Origin: JBJFGR01 sp051892875
GTDB taxonomy: Bacteria > Pseudomonadota > Gammaproteobacteria > Enterobacterales > Succinivibrionaceae
Assembly (NCBI GenBank): GCA_051892875.1
Contig: JBJFGR010000038.1
Coordinates: 1 to 18,190, forward strand
Length of the DNA stretch: 18,190 nucleotides
Reading direction: 5' to 3'
Within the stretch, counting starts at the first letter, position 1. Each line of letters begins with the position of its first letter. The notes beneath the pieces are model-generated. The model saw nothing but the letters and a program-made list of their open reading frames with translations, did no database searches and was not told where the DNA came from. The position numbers and the translations under genes are program-made. Below are positions 1 to 7,333 of the stretch, piece after piece.

Positions 1-92
1 AAATACTTTTACCCTTTTGTCAACTCATTTCCTCTTTTTTTCTATATATTTTTTTGTTTTTTTAGTAAGTGTCTGATTTTTCGTTATTTATT
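1..92. other. AT-rich tail downstream of gspB
   Basis: This stretch lies past the gspB stop codon and runs to the left edge. It is dominated by T-runs on the plus strand. I see no convincing hairpin, promoter or open reading frame, so where gspAB transcription ends is not visible. Confidence 0.5.
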
Positions 93-854
93 TTAAAAAC
101 TATCCATTTCCTGAACACTAAAACTTTGATTTTTTATTCTCATTATTACATAGTGTTGCTTTATTTCCAAAATAGTTAAATTTTTGTATACATCTCCTTC
201 ACTTAATCTATGACCATTTAAAGTAACACTTCTCTTTGAAGGTGTTGAACTATAATTATGCGCTGAATATTCAAACTTGGGAATTTGATTTTTTAAGACA
301 TCTGGTAGATCATATATAGAAATTGCATCCATACTCTGATTTCTATTTATTTCCAGGCGTCTTTCAGATTGATATTCTGTAGATAATTCCAAGTCTTTTG
401 TATTTGTTTCTTTTACAGCACGATTAAAAATTTCACCAATACTAATCTTTTTATTGGTAACGTTCGCCGTTGTTTTTAATTCATTAGATTTATTATTATC
501 TGTGCTTGAACTCATAACAAAATCAGAATTGTTCTTATTTTTAATTACTTCCTTTCCACTATAAGCATCATTTAGATATCTAATTGAATAATCATGAGCC
601 CTCGATTCTCCAATAAATATTGGGGATATTGCTAAATCTTCTTCCAAATAAATTGGTAGCTTCTGTTCTTGTAGTTTGATAGCCAAATTTTTTTCAACTT
701 TTATTTTTTGCTCTTTATTGTATTGTTTTTGAATACTGTATTGACAATACACAATACCTATATACCCCATTACAGCACAGAACAAACACCCGTAAAGCAT
801 AATACTTTCAGCTAGATACTTACAAAGCAATATATCTAGTAGTTTTTTATACAT
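93..854 (-). CDS. gspB: GspB/ExeB-like type II secretion assembly protein
   Basis: Inner-membrane partner of GspA. In the Aeromonas ExeAB complex the pair binds peptidoglycan and helps the secretin multimer assemble in the outer membrane. The 253-residue protein has a short N-terminus, one hydrophobic segment at about residues 17-38, a long low-complexity linker, and a C-terminal T2SSB/GspB domain at about 178-250. The domain shows the pattern DLP, a hydrophobic-Pro step, HNYSS, a TLNG turn and EGD, ending in FSVQEM. It starts 19 bp after the gspA stop, so the two genes should share a transcript. The linker is rich in Asn, Ser and Lys, as expected for AT-rich DNA. Family assignment rests on the C-terminal pattern plus position next to gspA; the N-terminal half would not be recognisable alone. 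Confidence 0.85.
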   Translation of the reverse strand: MYKKLLDILLCKYLAESIMLYGCLFCAVMGYIGIVYCQYSIQKQYNKEQKIKVEKNLAIKLQEQKLPIYLEEDLAISPIFIGESRAHDYSIRYLNDAYSGKEVIKNKNNSDFVMSSSTDNNKSNELKTTANVTNKKISIGEIFNRAVKETNTKDLELSTEYQSERRLEINRNQSMDAISIYDLPDVLKNQIPKFEYSAHNYSSTPSKRSVTLNGHRLSEGDVYKNLTILEIKQHYVIMRIKNQSFSVQEMDSF

Positions 855-873
855 AAACTATATCCTACTTCAA

Positions 874-2718
874 TTATTCAAAATTCAAATCTTCTAAACT
901 AATATTCTCATTAAACACTTTTTTTTCTTTTTTAGGTATTGGGTTATTATTTTTCTTCAGAAATAGCATTTTCTTTATATCCACATCACCAAATATATTT
1001 TTTAATTCATTAAATTTATCTTCTACTAAAATTTTATTTACTTTTAGTTGTTTACCAGTATCAGCATATGGCAATAATGCCCATAATGTATCAATCCCAA
1101 CTATACCATCTACTGTTAAACCATGTTTTTCCTGAAACATTTTTACTTTACTTTCAAAATCTTTATTCCATCCTAAAAAAATATAGTTTTCATTACCAAA
1201 ATATTTACCCAACATAAATGATAGTTCTTCTTGTACTTCTTTGGGACTATTATTATTTATAGATGTTTGTCCATATGGCAACGGCCAAATTAACATTATG
1301 TCACCTTCCATTGATTGCTCAATATAGGAACGGTAAAAATTCCACTCCCTACCATTAATCACCAATGTTGCATACTGATCACTTAATTTTGTTAACACTG
1401 CATAGAAGGTATTTAAACTGCTATCCATCATATGGATAATTACAGGAATATTATACCTTTCAAGATCTTTTATATTTCCCTTTCCCTTAAAACAGATAAA
1501 ACCCTTGCTAACCAATGACTTGCAATCACTATCAATACTACTTCCGTTATTAGCAAACCCCCATTCACTTAATAAATTATTCCAAGCATTTTCTACAAAT
1601 ACATTATTGGAAACATCAGCGCTAAATCTTGCATATTCTCTGTTAAATGAATTAATTTCCTCTTGTTTACTAACTAATTGATATAAAAGTTTTCTTTTAT
1701 CAGTTAATTCTCGGTCTTGTTTTATATATTCTATTGCAAGCTTCTTTTTTTCTTGTTCATCATTAGAATTAGCTAAATAACTAATTCCTGATCCTAACCC
1801 CAAAAATAATATATAAAGAATTATCAATTTGGGTATAAATCTTTTAAGATTATAATCTCTATCTTGTTGCTTATTTTTCAGAGTGTTGTTTTTAGAAAAT
1901 TTTAAATCATCATCACTACCCAAAGCTTCTTTAATAGCCATTTTCATATGTTCTTTTTCTACGTGATTAGAATTACATATGTAAGCTTGATTTAAAGCTT
2001 TATCAGATACCACATTTATCATTCTTGGTATTCCTTGAGTAACTTTATATAATTCCTTTATTGCTACATTACTAAAAACAATCTGAACACATCCTGCTGC
2101 CTGCATACGAAATCTCACATAAGCATCAGTTTCTTCAAGCGACAATGGCAATAAATGAAATCTACCTGTTATTCTTTGAGATACCTGTCTCATATGTACT
2201 TGAGCTAATTTTTCTTTTAGTTCAGGCTGTCCAACCAATATAACCTGCAATAATTTAGTGTTATCAGTTTCTATATTTGTTAATAAACGAACTTCTTCTA
2301 TACAATCATCAGGTAAATGTTGTGCTTCATCAATAACAATAACAGCTCTTTTGTTAAGATCATACAAGCTAGTTATATACTTATTTAAAGCTTCTATTAA
2401 ATCACTTTTAGAAAAATCCTTATTTACACTTATTCCAAATTCATGACAAATTTTAATTAAAATGTCATTTAAACTCATTTTTGGATTATAAATCACCGCC
2501 TTTTCTATATTACTTGGTAATTCATTCAATAATTTTCTTAAGATAACTGTCTTTCCTGTACCAACTTCACCTGTGAATAATAAAAACCCTCCGCTATCAG
2601 TAATTCCTCTCTTTAACATTGATAAAGCTTGTTTATGATGAATACTCATAAAAAAGAATTTTGGATTTGGTGAAATACTAAAGGCTGGCTCTAATAGCCC
2701 AAAAAAACTTTCGTACAT
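874..2718 (-). CDS. gspA: GspA/ExeA-like AAA+ ATPase with peptidoglycan-binding domain
   Basis: Inner-membrane ATPase of the GspAB complex, which in Aeromonas is needed to insert and multimerise the type II secretin through the peptidoglycan. Domains in order: an AAA+ ATPase at about 1-270, with Walker A GEVGTGKT (50-57), Walker B VIVIDEAQ (126-133), a sensor-1-like VILVGQPEL (159-167) and a basic QRITGRF segment (181-187); a transmembrane helix at about 295-315; a periplasmic segment (about 370-480) resembling the C39-peptidase-like region of ExeA with no obvious catalytic triad; and a PG_binding_1 fold at about 515-550 containing FQEKHGLTVDGIVG. At 614 residues it is longer than ExeA as I remember it (about 547), with extra C-terminal Lys/Asn-rich sequence. 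A short AGG lies about 7 nt before the ATG. No other secretion gene is in the window. Confidence 0.92.
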   Translation of the reverse strand: MYESFFGLLEPAFSISPNPKFFFMSIHHKQALSMLKRGITDSGGFLLFTGEVGTGKTVILRKLLNELPSNIEKAVIYNPKMSLNDILIKICHEFGISVNKDFSKSDLIEALNKYITSLYDLNKRAVIVIDEAQHLPDDCIEEVRLLTNIETDNTKLLQVILVGQPELKEKLAQVHMRQVSQRITGRFHLLPLSLEETDAYVRFRMQAAGCVQIVFSNVAIKELYKVTQGIPRMINVVSDKALNQAYICNSNHVEKEHMKMAIKEALGSDDDLKFSKNNTLKNKQQDRDYNLKRFIPKLIILYILFLGLGSGISYLANSNDEQEKKKLAIEYIKQDRELTDKRKLLYQLVSKQEEINSFNREYARFSADVSNNVFVENAWNNLLSEWGFANNGSSIDSDCKSLVSKGFICFKGKGNIKDLERYNIPVIIHMMDSSLNTFYAVLTKLSDQYATLVINGREWNFYRSYIEQSMEGDIMLIWPLPYGQTSINNNSPKEVQEELSFMLGKYFGNENYIFLGWNKDFESKVKMFQEKHGLTVDGIVGIDTLWALLPYADTGKQLKVNKILVEDKFNELKNIFGDVDIKKMLFLKKNNNPIPKKEKKVFNENISLEDLNFE

Positions 2719-2770
2719 AAAAGACCTTTTATTACAATTATTATATTTTTTCTTGAATTATCCTTTGGTT

Positions 2771-2779
2771 ATTATACCA
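2771..2779 (-). promoter_or_regulatory. Extended -10 promoter for gspAB
   Basis: The minus strand reads TGGTATAAT, a TGn extended -10 with a perfect TATAAT. There is no good -35 at normal spacing, which extended -10 promoters tolerate. It would give a leader of about 45 nt before gspA. It overlaps an inverted repeat, GGTTAT (2767-2772) with ATAACC (2784-2789) and an 11-nt spacer, which could be an operator. Confidence 0.55.
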
Positions 2780-2815
2780 CGTTATAACCATTTTTTTATC
2801 TATTCATTCCTACTA

Positions 2816-2824
2816 TGATATAAT
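2816..2824 (+). promoter_or_regulatory. Extended -10 promoter for cca-uppP
   Basis: TGATATAAT is a TGn extended -10 with perfect TATAAT and a weak -35. It is back to back with the gspA promoter about 40 bp away. A start near 2831 leaves a leader of about 23 nt before the preferred cca start at 2854. Confidence 0.55.
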
Positions 2825-2853
2825 CCACAAACATTCACAAAATGGTGTTGATT

Positions 2854-4089
2854 ATGAAAATTTATTTAGTAGGTGGAGCTGTTAGAGATAAACTCCTTAA
2901 AATAAAATTTACTGATAATGATTACTGTGTTACAGGAAGTACTATTGATGATATGAAATCCAAAGGTTTCATTTGCGTAGGCAAAGAATTCCCTGTTTTT
3001 ATTCATCCTAAAACAAAAGAAGAATACGCTCTCGCACGTACTGAAAGAAAATCAGGTCATGGCTATACAGGATTTATTTGTAGTTTTGATCCGTCTGTAA
3101 CAATTGAAGAAGACTTAAAACGACGAGACTTAACAATTAATGCAATCGCTCAAGATAGCGATGGCAATTATATAGACCCCTACAATGGAAAAGAAGATAT
3201 AAAAAACAAAATTCTTCGTCATGTAAGTGATGCTTTTTCAGAAGACCCTCTCCGAGTATTAAGATTAGCTAGATTTTATGCTAAATTAAAGCATTTAGGT
3301 TTTTCTATAGCTCCAGAAACAACAGAACTTTGCAAAAAAATAGTTTCCCAAGGGGAAATTAATCATCTTACTCCCGAACGAATTTGGATAGAAACTGAAA
3401 AGGCTCTTGGCACAAACAATCCTGAATGCTTTTTTGAGTTTTTACTAGAATGTGGTGCCTTACATATTATTATGCCTGAAATAGCCCTTTTGGCAAAAAT
3501 TACTGAAAATACTTTATATCATCCTGAAGGTGATAGTTTTAAGCATACAATGCTTACTTTAAAAGTTATCTCAAAATTAACCTCAAATGTTAAAACAAGA
3601 TTTGCTATGCTTACTCATGATTTAGGAAAACCACTTTGTGAAACAACTCCCACACATTCATTCAGTAAGCATAGATCTTTAGGTGTAGGTGTTGTAAAAA
3701 AATTTTGCTCAAGATTAAAAGTTCCTATATCATTCTCTTCTTTGGCTGAAAGCATTGTTTATTGTCACTCTTATGTTAATTTACTACATAAGGAACCAAC
3801 ATTTATTGACGAAACTTTTAGAAAAATGAATGCTTATAGAAATCCTTTTAATATTGCTATACTCTCCCAATGTCTATACGCTGATTATTATGGACGATTA
3901 AACGTTACTAACACAAATTTTTATGCACCTTATATCATAAATTATATATTTTCAAAAGTTGCAAAAATTGACGTTCAAGAGGTAATAAATAAAGGATTTA
4001 AGGGATGTGAAATAAAAAATGAAATGACTAAACTACGATTAGAAACAATCTTGAAAGCACAACAAGAATTAATTTCCATAATAAAATAA
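2854..4089 (+). CDS. cca: Multifunctional CCA tRNA nucleotidyltransferase (HD-domain type)
   Basis: Adds or repairs the 3' CCA of tRNAs using CTP and ATP. The proteobacterial form also has HD-domain phosphatase and 2',3'-cyclic phosphodiesterase activity. The N-terminus MKIYLVGGAVRD matches the E. coli family start, so the ATG at 2854 (411 aa; E. coli 412) is preferred over an in-frame ATG four codons earlier; GGTG lies 6 nt before it. Visible motifs: GGAVRD (7-12); metal-binding D21 and D23; the EFPVFIHP segment (45-52); EEYALARTERKSG (56-68); the RRDLTINA motif (90-97); EDPLRVLRLARF (130-141); and the HD pair H255-D256 in THDLGK. All key residues fall at E. coli numbering. It is followed 18 bp later by uppP. 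The protein looks complete and functional. Confidence 0.97.
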   Translation: MKIYLVGGAVRDKLLKIKFTDNDYCVTGSTIDDMKSKGFICVGKEFPVFIHPKTKEEYALARTERKSGHGYTGFICSFDPSVTIEEDLKRRDLTINAIAQDSDGNYIDPYNGKEDIKNKILRHVSDAFSEDPLRVLRLARFYAKLKHLGFSIAPETTELCKKIVSQGEINHLTPERIWIETEKALGTNNPECFFEFLLECGALHIIMPEIALLAKITENTLYHPEGDSFKHTMLTLKVISKLTSNVKTRFAMLTHDLGKPLCETTPTHSFSKHRSLGVGVVKKFCSRLKVPISFSSLAESIVYCHSYVNLLHKEPTFIDETFRKMNAYRNPFNIAILSQCLYADYYGRLNVTNTNFYAPYIINYIFSKVAKIDVQEVINKGFKGCEIKNEMTKLRLETILKAQQELISIIK

Positions 4090-4107
4090 ATTAGGATTTA
4101 TTAAAAA

Positions 4108-4938
4108 ATGACATACATACAAACTATCGTATTAAGTGTTATCCAAGGATTAACAGAATTTTTACCAATATCAAGCTCTGCTCATTTGATTTTACCAACT
4201 CACATTTTAGGATGGGAAGAACAAGGTATAGCTTTTGATACCACTCTCCATTTAGGTTCCTTACTTGCTATATTAATTTACTTTAGAACAACTCTAAAAG
4301 ATATGTTAGCTAATTTTTGGAATTTTATTTTAAAAAAACAACCCATAAACGAAAATGGTAAATTATTAATTTATGTGATTATAGGAACCATACCTGTGGG
4401 TATAGTAGGGGTTTTATCAAAGAGTTTTATTGAAAACAACCTTCGTTCATTATGGATTATTGCTTTCACAACTATTTTCTTTGGTTTATTACTTTATATA
4501 GCAGAACTTGTTAATAAAAAGAAGAATCATACGCCTATAGTTACATTAAAGGAAGCAACCCTTATAGGCTTAGCACAATGTCTTTCTTTAATACCTGGTA
4601 CATCAAGGTCTGGCATTACACTTACAGCAGGATATTTTTTAAAACTATCTCCCCAAAATGCGGCGAACTTTAGTTTCTTACTTTCTATCCCGGTAATTAT
4701 ACTAAGTGGTGGATATTCATTACTAAAACTAATTCTAAAAGGGGATGAGAAAATTGTTTCCTTTGACTTCTATATTATAGGAGCCATTATTTCATTTGTG
4801 GTTTCATATCTTGTTATTGATTTCTTTTTGAAAATGTTAAAAAAAATCGGTTTATTACCTTTCGTAATTTATCGTGTAATTTTAGGTATCGTTTTATTCA
4901 CTCTATTATATGTAGGGATAATACCAAATTATTTATAA
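4108..4938 (+). CDS. uppP: Undecaprenyl-diphosphate phosphatase (BacA family)
   Basis: Integral membrane enzyme that dephosphorylates undecaprenyl diphosphate to recycle the lipid carrier for peptidoglycan and other surface polymers; overproduction in other bacteria gives bacitracin resistance. The 276-residue protein has multiple hydrophobic helices and both signature motifs: QGLTEFLPISSSAH (13-26), carrying the acidic Glu17 and His26, and PGTSRSG (163-169) with the essential Arg167. Residue 13 is Gln where E. coli has Glu; Gln is common in this family. Length matches E. coli (273). AGGA lies 11 nt upstream of the ATG. It follows cca closely, as in other gammaproteobacteria. Its stop overlaps the folK stop on the opposite strand by 6 bp. 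Confidence 0.96.
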   Translation: MTYIQTIVLSVIQGLTEFLPISSSAHLILPTHILGWEEQGIAFDTTLHLGSLLAILIYFRTTLKDMLANFWNFILKKQPINENGKLLIYVIIGTIPVGIVGVLSKSFIENNLRSLWIIAFTTIFFGLLLYIAELVNKKKNHTPIVTLKEATLIGLAQCLSLIPGTSRSGITLTAGYFLKLSPQNAANFSFLLSIPVIILSGGYSLLKLILKGDEKIVSFDFYIIGAIISFVVSYLVIDFFLKMLKKIGLLPFVIYRVILGIVLFTLLYVGIIPNYL

Positions 4939-5439
4939 TATAAAGTCGTGCAGGCTTAAATGATTTAATTTCTTTAATTCAATTTTATCCAAACTATCAG
5001 CTAAAGCCTGCATGTTTTTATCACTATTTAAAGGTATAAAATTCGGTTCTATTTCTGCAAAGGGTATTATCACAAAGGGATATTTATAAATATCTTCTCG
5101 TGGTAATTGTGGATATTCAGATACCACATCGTTAAAAATTAAAATATCGATATCTAAACAACGTATGTTATAAACATTTCCATCTGCATCGTACCAAGGA
5201 TATCGACCTAAATTACACTCCAATCTTTTTGTATAATCCAACAATTCATTTAAACTTAAATCTGTTTCAGCTTTAATTACTGCGTTATAAAAATTTGGAC
5301 CTTTAGAATGTAAAGGTATAGATTCATATAGACTTGAGAAACTAAATTTATGCAGTACATTCTTTAAGTTATTTATAGCATATGCAAATGATACATTGCG
5401 ACAAATATTAGATCCTAATGCCAAATATACTACATTCAT
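4933..5439 (-). CDS. folK: 6-hydroxymethyl-7,8-dihydropterin pyrophosphokinase (HPPK), divergent type
   Basis: Transfers pyrophosphate from ATP to 6-hydroxymethyl-dihydropterin, the step before dihydropteroate synthase in folate synthesis. Features: N-terminal YLALGSN (5-11); SSLYES (35-40); FYNAVIKAETDLS (50-62); the basic GRYPW segment (78-82); and the metal-binding RCLDIDIL (93-100) with Asp96 and Asp98. The usual PHP...R block after the metal site is LPREDI (112-117). That pattern resembles the second HPPK variant I recall next to folB in Vibrio and Aeromonas, but the His and Arg that contact ATP in E. coli HPPK are not conserved here. It starts 2 bp after the folB stop, so translation is probably coupled. 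Family assignment is firm; activity is inferred. Confidence 0.88.
   Translation of the reverse strand: MNVVYLALGSNICRNVSFAYAINNLKNVLHKFSFSSLYESIPLHSKGPNFYNAVIKAETDLSLNELLDYTKRLECNLGRYPWYDADGNVYNIRCLDIDILIFNDVVSEYPQLPREDIYKYPFVIIPFAEIEPNFIPLNSDKNMQALADSLDKIELKKLNHLSLHDFIL
4949..5019 (+). terminator. Long-loop inverted repeat at the uppP-folK junction
   Basis: TGCAGGCTT (4949-4957) is matched exactly by AAGCCTGCA (5004-5012), a 9-bp stem with a 46-nt loop, followed on the plus strand by TGTTTTTA. It lies inside the 3' end of folK and just beyond uppP. It could end cca-uppP transcripts, but the loop is unusually long and the U-run short. Confidence 0.3.
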
Positions 5440-5441
5440 TT

Positions 5442-5825
5442 TTATAATAGTTCCTTAAAATATCTGGTTATTTCGATTCCTACTTTTTCTGTATTTGGCA
5501 ATATATCTGGTTTATACAACTTAATTTTAACCCCAAAAAGTTTATCAGAATAATTTTCAAATAAAGAATTCACCATTTTTCCTGCTAAAAACTCAATCAT
5601 TTGAGATTTTGATTCCTTAGCAATTACTGTTAATAAATCAGAGACTTCTGCATAATTTAATGTATCTTCCACAGAATCGGTTTCCATAACCTTTGAAAAA
5701 TCTGTGTATAATTCAACATCTATAAGCAAACGTTGAGGATTTTCTCTTTCTTTTGGAAGCATACCTATAATACAATCTATTTTCAAATTTTTGATGTGAA
5801 TAACATCATATTTAGTTTTTATCAC
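5442..5825 (-). CDS. folB: Dihydroneopterin aldolase
   Basis: Converts 7,8-dihydroneopterin to 6-hydroxymethyl-dihydropterin, the FolK substrate; adjacent folB and folK thus carry out consecutive steps. The 127-residue protein has CIIGMLPKEREN (18-29) with the active-site Glu26, the DSVEDTLNYAEV signature (50-61), IEFLAGKM (77-84), and YKPDILPNTEKVGIEI (104-119) with the catalytic Lys105. The start is a GTG at 5825: no in-frame ATG lies near the N-terminus, and a good AGGA sits 7 nt upstream. The gene overlaps the 3' end of tsaD by 14 bp, a sign of translational coupling. plsY, which lies near here in E. coli, is absent between folB and tsaD. Confidence 0.95.
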   Translation of the reverse strand: MIKTKYDVIHIKNLKIDCIIGMLPKERENPQRLLIDVELYTDFSKVMETDSVEDTLNYAEVSDLLTVIAKESKSQMIEFLAGKMVNSLFENYSDKLFGVKIKLYKPDILPNTEKVGIEITRYFKELL

Positions 5826-6852
5826 AATTATTTCCTACTTGCTGTTGTTTTAATGTATCAAGAGGCCAACGAGGTCTTACATCAATCGATAAGTCTGCTT
5901 TTACACCTTTTTTAAATCTAAACATACCTGCATAAGCTATCATAGCACCATTATCAGTACAAAAACTTATTCTAGGATAATATACTCTCCCCTTTAATTT
6001 ATCCATTAACTTAGCCATTTCAGATCTTAAAGTCTCATTAGCACTAACCCCACCTGCTACTACTAAATTTTTGTATCCTGTTTGCTTTAAGGCTTTTTTT
6101 ATCTTTATCATCAAAATATCTACCACTGCATCTTCAAAAGCTCTAGCAATATCAGCTTTTGTTTGTTCAGAATCATCATTCTCAGCAATTGTATTTGCTG
6201 CATATGTTTTTAATCCTGAAAATGAAAAGTTTAAATTAGGGCTGTCATACATTGGTCTTGGAAATTTAAATCTATCCTTAACTCCTTTCTTGGCAATCTT
6301 TGAAAGCAAGGGGCCACCAGGATATGGTATACCTAACAATTTGGCAGTTTTATCAAAAGCTTCGCCCGCAGCATCATCAACAGATTGTCCTATTATTTCA
6401 TAATCACCAGGCTCAGAAACCTTTATGATCATCGTGTGACCACCTGAAACTAATAAAGCTAAAAAAGGAAATTCAGGTTTAACATCTTCTAACATCGGTG
6501 CCAATAAATGACCTTCCATGTGATTTACAGGGACCGCAGGCTTGTTCCAAGCATAGGCTAATGTTCTAGCTATAGTAGCACCAACCATTAATGCACCTAT
6601 TAACCCTGGACCTGCTGTATAAGCAATTGCGTCTATATCATCTTTCGTTGAATTCGCTTTTTCTAAAGCTTTTCTAATAAGAGAAATTGCTAATTTTATA
6701 TGATCTCTACTAGCTAGTTCGGGGACAACCCCCCCATACTCAGCATGCAATTTAATCTGAGAATAAAGCTCATGACTCAATAATCCTTGCTTATCGTCAT
6801 AAATAGCAACACCAGTTTCATCACAAGAACTCTCAATTCCCAAGATTCGCAT
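5812..6852 (-). CDS. tsaD: tRNA N6-adenosine threonylcarbamoyltransferase subunit TsaD
   Basis: Catalytic subunit of the TsaBDE complex that transfers threonylcarbamoyl from TC-AMP to A37 of ANN-decoding tRNAs (t6A). The 346-residue protein matches E. coli TsaD (337) plus a short C-terminal tail. Visible: GIESSCDETGVAIY (5-18), the metal-site H111 and H115 in NHMEGHL, SGGHT (136-140), the GQSVDDAAGEAFDK region (155-168), VAGGVSANETLR (265-276) and the third metal ligand D300 in CTDNGAM. AGGAG lies 6 nt before the ATG. It is the first gene of tsaD-folB-folK and is divergent from rpsU, an order shared with many gammaproteobacteria. Confidence 0.97.
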   Translation of the reverse strand: MRILGIESSCDETGVAIYDDKQGLLSHELYSQIKLHAEYGGVVPELASRDHIKLAISLIRKALEKANSTKDDIDAIAYTAGPGLIGALMVGATIARTLAYAWNKPAVPVNHMEGHLLAPMLEDVKPEFPFLALLVSGGHTMIIKVSEPGDYEIIGQSVDDAAGEAFDKTAKLLGIPYPGGPLLSKIAKKGVKDRFKFPRPMYDSPNLNFSFSGLKTYAANTIAENDDSEQTKADIARAFEDAVVDILMIKIKKALKQTGYKNLVVAGGVSANETLRSEMAKLMDKLKGRVYYPRISFCTDNGAMIAYAGMFRFKKGVKADLSIDVRPRWPLDTLKQQQVGNNCDKN

Positions 6853-6900
6853 ACAAATCTCCTATTCAAATTAGCAAACTACCCTAAAAAATGCCTTACA

Positions 6901-6906
6901 ATTATA
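6901..6906 (-). promoter_or_regulatory. -10 element for tsaD-folB-folK
   Basis: The minus strand has a perfect TATAAT about 50 bp upstream of the tsaD ATG. The matching -35 (TGGAGT at 17-bp spacing) is poor. It is the best candidate in the tsaD-rpsU intergenic region on this strand. Confidence 0.4.
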
Positions 6907-6949
6907 CAATAATTACTTTTTTAACTCCATATTATGAGATAAGAAGAAA

Positions 6950-6967
6950 ATTATTATGCATAATAAT
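6950..6967. repeat. 18-bp perfect palindrome between tsaD and rpsU
   Basis: ATTATTATGCATAATAAT is a perfect 18-bp dyad with no spacer, 10 bp upstream of the rpsU -35. Its position suggests a repressor or activator operator, but AT-rich DNA makes such dyads less rare and the protein is unknown. Confidence 0.4.
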
Positions 6968-6977
6968 AAAAAAAAGA

Positions 6978-7006
6978 TTTACAAAGAACTATTAAAGTAT
7001 TAAAAT
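6978..7006 (+). promoter_or_regulatory. Sigma-70-type promoter for rpsU-yqeY
   Basis: TTTACA (6978-6983), exactly 17 bp, then TAAAAT (7001-7006). Each box differs from consensus at one position. The predicted start near 7013 gives a leader of about 76 nt that contains the tandem repeats at 7021-7055. Confidence 0.65.
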
Positions 7007-7020
7007 TCGCGTTAATTTTG

Positions 7021-7055
7021 GTGGATATTCTATTCACGTGGGATACTCCATTCAC
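7021..7055 (+). repeat. Imperfect tandem repeat in the rpsU leader
   Basis: GGATATTCTATTCAC (7023-7037) and GGATACTCCATTCAC (7041-7055) differ at two of 15 positions and are 18 bp apart. In RNA, GUGGAU (7021-7026) can pair with AUUCAC (7032-7037), and GUGGG with the UUCAC of the second copy more weakly. The repeat lies wholly within the predicted 5' leader, ahead of the ribosome-binding site at 7075. Confidence 0.5.
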
Positions 7056-7088
7056 TTTTTTTTATTTTTTTACCGAGGTGAGAGGCAC

Positions 7089-7304
7089 ATGCCAGTAATT
7101 AAAGTACGTGAAAACGAACCATTTGACGTTGCATTACGTCGTTTCAAGCGCTCATGCGAAAAAGCAGGTATTTTAGCAGATGTACGTAGTCGTGAATTCT
7201 ATGAAAAGCCAACTACTGTACGTAAGCGTGCTAAAGCATCAGCTGTTAAACGTCACGCTAAGAAATTAGCTCGCGAAAACGCACGTCATAATCGTTTATA
7301 TTAA
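7089..7304 (+). CDS. rpsU: 30S ribosomal protein S21
   Basis: Small-subunit protein needed for efficient initiation at many mRNAs. The 71-residue product starting MPVIKVRENEPFD matches E. coli S21 in length and along most of its sequence, ending KLARENARHNRLY. The reading frame is open 17 codons further upstream, but the family start and the Shine-Dalgarno GAGGTGA (7075-7081) fix the start at the ATG at 7089. Its codons (many CGT, GCA and GTA) and higher GC stand apart from the AT-rich neighbours and fit high expression. It is followed by yqeY 29 bp later, and not by dnaG. Confidence 0.98.
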   Translation: MPVIKVRENEPFDVALRRFKRSCEKAGILADVRSREFYEKPTTVRKRAKASAVKRHAKKLARENARHNRLY

Positions 7305-7333
7305 TCAACATTATACTTTTGAGGTCTTAGAGA

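Noticed and set aside
2842..2853. Upstream in-frame ATG giving a 415-residue Cca
   Set aside because: Family proteins start MKIYLVGGAVRD; the ATG at 2854 gives 411 residues, matching E. coli, and has GGTG 6 nt upstream.
7038..7088. N-terminal extension of S21 beginning MGYSIHF
   Set aside because: That stretch covers the Shine-Dalgarno and leader repeats; S21 is 71 residues starting MPVIKVREN, with GAGGTGA placed for the 7089 ATG.
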